The position numbers and the translations under genes were made by a program. 10,085 nucleotides of DNA from Tritrichomonas foetus (lineage: Eukaryota > Parabasalia > Tritrichomonadida > Tritrichomonadidae): contig MLAK01000217.1 in the NCBI GenBank assembly GCA_001839685.1, forward strand, positions 1-10,085, given 5' to 3'. The notes below the pieces were generated by a model. It was not told the DNA's origin. It did not search any database and saw nothing but the letters and a program-made list of their open reading frames with translations. Below, one piece after another: positions 1 through 6,105 of the stretch; within the stretch, counting starts at the first letter, position 1; every line of letters starts with the position of its first letter.

Positions 1-667
1 AAATAAAATCATAAGCGTAGAAGCATAGGTTGTGTACTTTTCGTTAATGATTCTAATACTCATAATATTCCGCTTGTCACTCATGATATCATATCTATTT
101 GACCATATTAATTCTTTATTTATCATAAGTATCAAAAGGATACGTTATTAACTTCATCTCTTCAGATTAATTGCTTAGGAATTTTTCAATTGACTAATCT
201 TCTCATAAGCTATATTTAATTGTTTCCTCTCACTTTGTTTCCTGTTTGAGCTATTTTTCATGAAGACAAATGCGTACATTCAAATTTTCCATTCTATTTG
301 GTGATATTATTTTGAAACTTTTCCAAATTCGAGTAAATAATCATTTTCTGCTCAGTATGTTAAAATGAATTTTTGGCATGAAAAATAGCTCATGAATTTT
401 CAAAATCATCAAAAATGGATATTAAAAATGAATCTTTTTTATTCCAGATTACTATAACTGTATAACACAATTCATACGAAAAGCAAGATGTATATGAAAT
501 ACTAAACACCACTAATTATGACATAGTCGATAAAAAAATTGAGCTGATACAATGAAAAACACCAAATATATCGTCTTTTATATAACTTTTTCAAATATGT
601 TTTTTATAAACTAATTAAAATCAATGATTAACATCGATAAATATAGTTGACATATTTCCCAATTCCC
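1..667. other. AT-rich non-coding region upstream of the RCC1-like gene
   Basis: No open frame with convincing coding character was found on either strand. The stretch is dominated by A/T runs. It holds a perfect 16-bp inverted repeat (listed separately) and the 10-bp palindrome ATGATATCAT at 83-92. Nothing else was recognised. The last dozen bases become C/T-rich and lead into the initiator-like element of the gene at 681. Confidence 0.7.
247..392. repeat. Perfect 16-bp inverted repeat with 114-base spacer
   Basis: TGAGCTATTTTTCATG at 247-262 is the exact reverse complement of CATGAAAAATAGCTCA at 377-392. The match stops at both ends of each arm. A rough composition estimate suggests a perfect 16-mer pair this close is unlikely by chance, even in AT-rich DNA. 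The spacer holds no gene. It could be the remnant of a small inverted-repeat (MITE-like) element or a cruciform or hairpin site. No flanking target-site duplication was recognised, so no mobile-element family is assigned. Confidence 0.6.
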
Positions 668-676
668 ATTTCTTTT
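665..676 (+). promoter_or_regulatory. Initiator-like element of the RCC1-like gene
   Basis: CCCATTTCTTTT lies just before the start codon, with a CCA+1TTT core (A at 668) 13 bases upstream of the ATG. Trichomonad class II genes typically start at an initiator of the form TCA+1(C/T)(T/A) within about 20 bases of the ATG. This copy differs only by C for T at the first position. The same CCATTT core precedes the gene at 6106. Confidence 0.5.
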
Positions 677-680
677 GTAA

Positions 681-2072
681 ATGAGTTCTTCTCCCACTCC
701 CAATCTTAGCACATCTCAAAACCAATCAAACAACAAGGGAAGTCCTAATCCCACTTCAGATTCTTCGAATCAAGACAAAATCTCTCCAATTGGTATACAA
801 TACACATTAAAGCCAAAGTTCACAACTTCAGCTCTCGGCTGCGGTACAAGTCCACTTGGTCAAATCGGACAAACCAGCGACACAGCTATTCCAACTACCA
901 TTATATCCAAAGAGGTCGAACATATATGCTGTGGTGGCTGGACTTCAATTTTCGTCAACCATAACAATCAAGCCCTGTTTCTCGGATGCAACAAATACGG
1001 CCAAATCCCTCACGCACAGACGCCATTCGTGAATACACTTTTGATACCTCAGAATATAAAAAAGTTGACAAAAGACCAAATTGCATGCGGAGACAGTTTT
1101 ACTGCAATAATTAATGAACAAAATCAAATCGATGTTTTCGGTTCACTTTCAATTCCAGAGCCTCTGAAAAACCTCAAAGTTTGGAAACTTTACGCAAAAT
1201 TTGATTGGCTTGCAGCAATGAAGGAAGGCGTAAATGATCATGTATACATTACAATGGATGAAATGTCAGATTTGATTGAAGTGAAATTATCTGTCGAAAA
1301 CGAAGAAATTACACTTGTTACATCATTTGGTGAAAGCAAAATTGCTGTTCTTGCAAGATCTGGAAACCTTTACGTATTTGATTCGGAACCTCACAAAAAC
1401 AAACCCCCAAATGATAATAACAATAATATTAACAACAGCTTAGAGAATAATAATGAAAATAATGAAAATCAAAGTAATAATAATGAAAACCAAAGCAATA
1501 ATAATGAGAACCAAAGTAATAATAATGAAAACCAAAGTAATGAGAACCAGAGTAATGAAAATCAAAATACCGATGGAAAAGAGACTGTGAAAGGATGCTT
1601 AACAAGTGTTGTTATTTCGCCAATTTTCGAGAAAGTTGTATCAGTTGCATCAACACGATCTCGAGTTATCATTCTTAAAAGTGATGCTCGTGTTTTCGAA
1701 GTAATAAATGGTCGATTAACACTGGTAACTGGATACTTGGGACTTCCTATTTTTCTTTTTGCTGGTGGAGCATCTCTTGGACTAATCAATTATGAAGGAG
1801 ATTGCTACATGTGGGGATGCGGTACCCATGGCCAGCTTGGAAACGGCGCATTTTTGAATGCAGCTACTCCTCAAAAAGTGATGCTTGATGACAAAAAAGT
1901 GGAATATGCAGCAGCTGGCGAAGAACATACACTTTTCCTCGCAGTAAAGGAAAATCAACATGCAGTACTACTTCCCGAACTAATGCAAAAAGAACCCCTC
2001 CCAATGGCGGTTGTGGCGGCATCAACAATACAGTTTGGTTTCAAACCTCCTGAGTTCGACAGGAAGTTTTAG
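681..2072 (+). CDS. RCC1-repeat (beta-propeller-like) protein with Asn-rich insertion
   Basis: A 463-residue protein with divergent RCC1 repeats. The clearest is at residues 360-421: a W-G-C-G-T-H-G-Q-L-G-N-G turn at 378-389, then an A-A-A-G-E-E-H-T-L strand near 410-418. Weaker repeats are at about 51-93 (GCG...GQIG, then CCGGWTSI), 98-144 (LGCNKYGQI, then ACGDSFTAI) and 213-235. The first 40 residues are Ser/Asn/Pro-rich and look disordered. Residues about 243-299 are Asn/Glu/Gln/Ser tandem repeats that interrupt the propeller, probably as a surface loop. RCC1 folds have seven blades; only four or five repeats are recognisable here. It should not be called the Ran exchange factor: RCC1-like proteins also act as scaffolds or ubiquitin-pathway partners. 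No signal peptide or membrane segment is evident. The ATG is supported by the initiator-like element 13 bases upstream. Codons are ordinary AT-rich ones, unlike those of the MDH gene downstream. The family call is firm; the function is unknown. Confidence 0.85.
   Translation: MSSSPTPNLSTSQNQSNNKGSPNPTSDSSNQDKISPIGIQYTLKPKFTTSALGCGTSPLGQIGQTSDTAIPTTIISKEVEHICCGGWTSIFVNHNNQALFLGCNKYGQIPHAQTPFVNTLLIPQNIKKLTKDQIACGDSFTAIINEQNQIDVFGSLSIPEPLKNLKVWKLYAKFDWLAAMKEGVNDHVYITMDEMSDLIEVKLSVENEEITLVTSFGESKIAVLARSGNLYVFDSEPHKNKPPNDNNNNINNSLENNNENNENQSNNNENQSNNNENQSNNNENQSNENQSNENQNTDGKETVKGCLTSVVISPIFEKVVSVASTRSRVIILKSDARVFEVINGRLTLVTGYLGLPIFLFAGGASLGLINYEGDCYMWGCGTHGQLGNGAFLNAATPQKVMLDDKKVEYAAAGEEHTLFLAVKENQHAVLLPELMQKEPLPMAVVAASTIQFGFKPPEFDRKF
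1446..1569 (+). repeat. In-frame minisatellite encoding NNNENQS / NENQS units
   Basis: Three consecutive 21-base units at 1476-1538 encode N-N-N-E-N-Q-S and differ only by A/G and T/C changes. Shorter 15-base units encoding N-E-N-Q-S or N-E-N-Q-N follow to 1568, and an irregular N/E-rich lead-in starts at 1446. Unit lengths are multiples of three, so gain or loss of units keeps the frame. Such tracts commonly vary in copy number between strains and usually form disordered loops. Confidence 0.9.
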
Positions 2073-3064
2073 ATTTCCTTTTTGTTTGGTCGATTATATT
2101 TTTAGCTTTTCTTTATTAATTTCTTCTGTGTTTTATGTTATACTAAATTTTCACTCACTAAGTACCTTTTTTTTACGAAACTAAGTGTCTTTTTTGCTAA
2201 CTAAGCATCTGTGCGCATAATCAAAATTCCATTTCATCAAATTCCGATGAAAAATGTCTAATTGAGATTCAAGAACTAGAAAGATGATGTAAATTATGTA
2301 ACAACAATGCTTCTTAGAATTGTGAAATCTATTCATATAAATAGTTTGTTAAGTTAGTTCTTCGTGATATCCTCATTTCTATTTCTAAAGATTCTATTCA
2401 TTCAAACCAGAAAGAAAGATGGAAGAACATCAAATAGCAATTTGTCACTTTTTTAACAAGGTATGTTTTTTGGCAGAGAGCACAATAACTATGATATATT
2501 TTTCTTATTTTAACGCAACACCAGTTTGTCCTATTTCGGAATTTGTTCATTAATACATCAATATTTGTTATTCCTTTTATTCCTCTTAATTTCCTTTAGG
2601 TTTTATGAAATGCATGCTTTATCAAAATCGGAAAAGACGAATGAGGTTGTGGAAAGAAAGAATTATATTATTATTCGATGATATCATCTCATTTTTGACA
2701 GAATAGCGCATATACAAATTACTCCTAAAAGTATAACTAAATGAACTAATCAGTCATTTTCAAGCGAACGCAAAATTATATTTCGATCTTGAATCTAATC
2801 TAAAGCTATATCTATCAAGCAGCTTTGCAGGTGAAAAGAAAAGGCATCAAAGATGATTTTTTTTCACTTCATTTTTTTCTCAATGAGAACTATATGCATC
2901 AAAATAATAAAAAAGTCGATACTTTTCCAACGAAAACTTTCTCGCATTTTGAATGGTGATAAACTTTCAATTGATCGTTAGAAGTGATATGACTTTCAAA
3001 TACAGAAAAAGTTAAAATTTTGAGAGGTTTGGTGACCGCCCACCTTTTTTTTTTGGTGGTCATA
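2073..3064. other. Intergenic region between the RCC1-like and MDH genes
   Basis: About 1 kb of AT-rich DNA. It contains the probable 3' UTR of the upstream gene, with T-rich DNA and the first TAAA motif at 2144-2147. It also holds a doubtful two-exon mini-gene with a GTATGT donor at 2461, and a 33-codon ATG frame at 2605-2706 rich in Arg/Lys that cannot be distinguished from chance. A 12-bp palindrome GATGATATCATC lies at 2677-2688. The last 90 bases hold the MDH promoter elements. No other gene was recognised. Confidence 0.6.
2419..2599 (+). other. Doubtful small spliced gene (two exons)
   Basis: An ATG at 2419 opens 14 codons ending in AAG at 2460. GTATGT follows directly at 2461, matching the trichomonad 5' splice consensus GTAYGT. 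A 64-base putative intron would end at GCAACACCAG (2515-2524), which loosely resembles the trichomonad 3' motif ACTAACACACAG but lacks a clean CTAAC. The reading then continues in frame for 24 codons to TAG at 2597-2599, giving 38 residues. TCATTT (A at 2375) and TCATTC (A at 2400) upstream match the initiator consensus. Against it: GTATGT occurs several times in this window at about chance level, and the second exon is generic hydrophobic AT-rich translation. Recorded as a hypothesis only. Confidence 0.2.
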
Positions 3065-3070
3065 TCACTT
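2982..3070. repeat. 12-bp inverted repeat spanning the MDH promoter and start site
   Basis: AAGTGATATGAC at 2982-2993 is the exact reverse complement of GTCATATCACTT at 3059-3070. The right arm overlaps the predicted MDH transcription start (A at 3067). The 65-base spacer contains the C-rich tract and a T10 run flanked by CCACC (3040-3044) and GGTGG (3055-3059). TCGTTA at 2975-2980, just outside the left arm, is TAACGA on the other strand, a Myb-type recognition core known from trichomonad promoters. The repeat is seen directly; the regulatory role is inferred. Confidence 0.55.
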
Positions 3071-3072
3071 TT
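3065..3072 (+). promoter_or_regulatory. Initiator (Inr) of the malate dehydrogenase gene
   Basis: TCACTTTT fits the trichomonad initiator TCA+1(C/T)(T/A) exactly, with A+1 at 3067, 11 bases before the ATG. This gives a very short 5' UTR, as is usual in the group. It also fixes the MDH start at the first ATG, because no other ATG lies between the initiator and position 3078. Confidence 0.7.
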
Positions 3073-3077
3073 AAAAA

Positions 3078-4097
3078 ATGAGCTGCTGCTGCAGTAAAGT
3101 TGTCAACGTCGTTATCACTGGTGCTGCCGGTCAAATCGGTTATGCCCTTGCCTTCCGTGTCGCCAAAGGAGACCTTCTTGGATGCTGCACACGCGTCAAG
3201 CTTCATCTTCTCGAAATCGAACCAGCCCTTCCAGCCCTCACAGGTGTCTCAATGGAACTTACAGACTGCGCCTTCCCAACACTTGCCGGTGTTGTTTGCA
3301 CAGCTGATCCAGCTGTTGCCTTCAAGGATGCCGATGTTGTCTTCCTTGTCGGATCCTTCCCACGTAAGGACGGAATGGACCGTGCCGACCTTCTTGAAAA
3401 GAACGGTGGCATCTTCAAGGGACAAGGTGAAGCCCTCTCCAACTATGCCCGCAAGACCGTTAAGGTTCTTGTTGTCGGAAACCCAGCCAACACAAACTGC
3501 CTTATCGCCCTCCACTACGCCAAGAACCTCGGCCCACAAAACTTTGCTGCCATGACACGCCTCGATCACAACAGAATGGTCGGAGAAATTGCATCCCGCC
3601 TCAACACAACAGCCGACAGAATCCGCAACGTCACTGTTTGGGGTAACCACTCAAACACACAAGTTCCAGACTGCTCAAACGCCGTCTATGACAGCCCAGA
3701 AGGACCAAAGAAGGTCAGCCAACTCCTCCCAGACGAAGCCCTCAAGGGTGAATTCGTTCAAAAGATCGCAACACGTGGTGGTGCCGTCATCAAGGCCCGT
3801 GGCGCCTCATCAGCCGCCTCAGCCGCCAACGCCGCCCTCGCCCACATGCGCGACTGGTGCCTCGGAACAAAGGCCGGATCATGGGTTTCAATGGCCATCC
3901 CAGTCCCAGAAGACGAACCATATGGCATCAAGAAGGGAACAGTTTTCTCATTCCCATGCGAAGTCGATGCCAACGGAAACGTTCATGTTGTTAAGGGACT
4001 CGAAGTCACAGACTGGCTCCGCCAAAAATTAGAAGCCACAGAAGCTGAACTTATCTCAGAACGTACAACAGCTTTCGAAAAGCTTAATATCCAGTAA
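3078..4097 (+). CDS. Malate dehydrogenase, cytosolic type (NAD-dependent)
   Basis: A 339-residue enzyme that interconverts oxaloacetate and malate with NADH/NAD+. Residues 14-21 (TGAAGQIG) form the dinucleotide-binding loop. Glu46 after the second strand is the acidic residue expected to hold the adenosine ribose, favouring NAD over NADP. Arg96 and Arg102 in PRKDGMDR bind the substrate. GNPANTN is at 134-140, LDHNR (Asp163, Arg166) pairs with catalytic His191 in WGNHSN, and a Ser/Ala-rich segment at 243-253 aligns with the family's active-site helix. Trichomonad lactate dehydrogenases arose from such enzymes through an Arg-to-Leu change at the Arg96 position; Arg is kept here, so MDH is the call. 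No hydrogenosomal presequence is visible (the N-terminus is MSCCCSK), so a cytosolic site is expected. In Tritrichomonas, cytosolic malate feeds succinate production. The GC-rich, C/G-ending codons contrast with the flanking genes and suggest high expression. Confidence 0.95.
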   Translation: MSCCCSKVVNVVITGAAGQIGYALAFRVAKGDLLGCCTRVKLHLLEIEPALPALTGVSMELTDCAFPTLAGVVCTADPAVAFKDADVVFLVGSFPRKDGMDRADLLEKNGGIFKGQGEALSNYARKTVKVLVVGNPANTNCLIALHYAKNLGPQNFAAMTRLDHNRMVGEIASRLNTTADRIRNVTVWGNHSNTQVPDCSNAVYDSPEGPKKVSQLLPDEALKGEFVQKIATRGGAVIKARGASSAASAANAALAHMRDWCLGTKAGSWVSMAIPVPEDEPYGIKKGTVFSFPCEVDANGNVHVVKGLEVTDWLRQKLEATEAELISERTTAFEKLNIQ

Positions 4098-4098
4098 A
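4095..4098 (+). terminator. Poly(A)-type TAAA overlapping the MDH stop codon
   Basis: The MDH stop TAA is followed by A, giving TAAA and then a T/C-rich tract. In trichomonads a UAAA tetranucleotide, often overlapping the stop codon, acts as the polyadenylation signal. The same arrangement occurs at 9791-9794, at the end of the decayed gene. The RCC1-like gene (TAG) and the 564-residue gene (TGA) instead have TAAA further downstream, at 2144 and 7858. Confidence 0.5.
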
Positions 4099-4120
4099 AA
4101 GGCTTCCTTTTCTGGCTTAA

Positions 4121-4369
4121 CTAATTTCATCCTCTTATTTTTTCTTTCCTTTCATTTTTTTGTATTTATGCTCAGCATCAATCTTTAATTGTGTCTCAGA
4201 ATTTCCTATTCATGAGATTGAGCGAGACCGGCTTTGCTGGCACAATCACTCTTTCTCTCCAGCAATACGTCCAAGCCTTGGTATCATCAATCTCCAATTT
4301 GCAGACATATTTGGTGATTTTGGTGATGACGAAACGATGCTGGATGAAGAAGTGATTATTCAATAACTA
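4121..4369 (+). pseudogene. Coding-like island without a start codon, possible gene remnant
   Basis: From 4121 to TAA at 4364-4366 one plus-strand frame is open for 81 codons but has no ATG near its beginning. Its C-terminal part, about 4200-4366, is clearly less AT-rich than the surroundings and ends in an acidic stretch (GDFGDDETMLDEE). A second plus frame has an ATG at 4212 and 47 codons to TGA at 4353-4355. A minus-strand frame is open over much the same bases. The compositional island suggests former or partial coding, but strand and frame cannot be decided by eye. It starts just after the MDH stop, so part may be MDH 3' UTR. No family was recognised. Confidence 0.3.
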
Positions 4370-6088
4370 TGACAATGTATTAGTGCTTATCACAGTGATA
4401 TCAGTTTTCCTTTTTTTGAAGAGCGAATGTAGATTTCTGTTGATGATGACAAATTTCGTATCTCCTGATTCGACGTTTTACCAACGGAAGAATAGGGATA
4501 AGTTGCACAGATGAAAAGAAGATTTATTTCAAGAATTTTATTTTATGAAACAAAGGTACCCAACCTAGACTTCTAACGAAAGAATGTTTTTAATATTCTA
4601 ATATAATGTATAATTTTATAAAAGAATATCATTTTTCATTTTTTAGACAATTTCGTCTTTTAGAAATAAAGATAATCTCAATATATAAATTCACTATTCG
4701 TTCTGGAGTAAAAGGTCAATTTTTGGTGGCATATTGACATGTTTATTTAATTGAGAAGTTTACAAAATACGAGATTTTGGAAAAATTCTATAGACGTTTA
4801 TTTTCTGATGAGAATAATCCCTCTTTTTCTCAATTCATAATTCGAAAAAAGTTACAAAATACTACTAATCATGATTCTTATATTTTTCATGCTTGGGAAA
4901 ATTCATTATCAATGGAATTTGGACAATATGATTTTTCTTGAATTATTATTTTTTAGTCATTTTGATCAATTACTGGAAATCTCTTCTTTTATAACATACA
5001 TACACTTCATCTTTGGTGTTTAATAAAGGTGAACTGAGTTTTTTGAGAAAAAAGAATCGTTATCTCAAAACTCAAAAGAAGAATTTTTTTCAATTTTTGT
5101 GTATATTCTCTTCTATAACAATCATGATGTTTGCCTGCGTTATAAGGAAAAACTATCGTTCAAAATCGAGAACTGGACAAAAAGACAATATTCAGGATAA
5201 GTCGAAATGAAAGTGTCAAAACCATGCAAAAACGTGAAGATTCGTTGGTCTGATGTTATATAATATATTTAGCCCAGAATAAAAGAAAAACCTTGGATTT
5301 GATTTCTAATTATTAACAAATAAGGAATATTGCAAATTTGTGTTTGAATGATTTATGGCCTTTTTAATTGACATCATTTTATTGGGAAAAAATCCTCAAC
5401 ACTCCCATTTCTGTTTGGACGAATGAATCGCATTTATTGTCGAGAAATTGTGAATTTTGTTGAATAAAAATAAACGTATTTCTTGGTTGGGTACATTTTA
5501 TGAAACACTCAAGTTTTTTTGAAATCTATCATGTAATTACAGAAAAGTGAAATATCATCAAAATTCATAGTTTTTTACGAATTATTTTTTTTATGATTTC
5601 AATACAAATAGATCAATTTATTTGAATGATTTGAATACTTTTTTTATTAAAAAATAGCGTTTATTTAAACTGTTTTGCAAAATCTTTTTGATTCAAAAAT
5701 CGGTTGCTTTTCAATTGATTGAAAAATTAAGTCGCTAAAACATCAATATCGGGAAAACTATTTTTTAAAAAAGCATCAAACACAGTAGTTGCCTATAGTT
5801 CATAATGATCATAATGATATCTGAGTTTAATTGTCTAAAACACAAATTAAGGGAAATTTCTAATCCAATATTTGAGATCATTCTGCCAAAAATTCGCAAT
5901 ATTTAAACTTAGCATGTTCTTGTGAATCAAAGTTAAAAGTCTAGTTTGCTAAATCCATCTTTTTTAGATGAAGTTTTTCCGTTTTACATTCCGTTATTCA
6001 ATTTTTGTGATTATTTATGAGAAATTGTTTGAAAATGATATTATTCAATTTTTCAAATTTTCAATATAAGGGCACCCCAAGAACCCCG
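4370..6088. other. Long AT-rich intergenic region
   Basis: About 1.7 kb with no convincing gene. An open frame at 5013-5210 lacks an ATG at its start, is Lys/Phe-rich and looks like chance. GTACCCAACC at 4556-4565 is the reverse complement of GGTTGGGTAC at 5485-5494, and ATTTTATGAAACA is repeated next to both copies (4540-4552 and 5495-5507); 13-mers of this composition recur by chance, so little weight is given. Nothing else was recognised until the C-rich promoter tract at about 6072. Confidence 0.65.
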
Positions 6089-6096
6089 CCATTTTT
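6071..6096 (+). promoter_or_regulatory. C-rich tract and initiator-like element of the 564-residue gene
   Basis: A C-rich stretch (CACCCCAAGAACCCCG, 6073-6088), very unlike the surrounding AT-rich DNA, runs straight into CCATTTTT at 6089-6096. The A at 6091 is 15 bases before the ATG. This CCA+1TTT core matches the one before the gene at 681 and differs from the trichomonad initiator TCA+1(C/T)(T/A) by C for T at the first position. Confidence 0.5.
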
Positions 6097-6105
6097 ATTA
6101 TTAAC

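Noticed and set aside
3100..4032. Other-frame and minus-strand open frames across MDH
   Set aside because: The GC-rich, biased codons of MDH suppress stops in other frames. MDH has the family motifs and the initiator, while these translations show no motif.
5013..5210. 65-codon open frame in the long intergenic region
   Set aside because: It starts with TTG/GTG and has no ATG near its beginning. The translation is Lys/Phe/Asn-driven by base composition, with one hydrophobic stretch from T-rich DNA.
4540..5507. 13-base direct repeat ATTTTATGAAACA next to a 10-base inverted match
   Set aside because: In AT-rich DNA of this length several exact 13-mer repeats are expected by chance, and the 10-mer inverted match nearly 1 kb away adds little.
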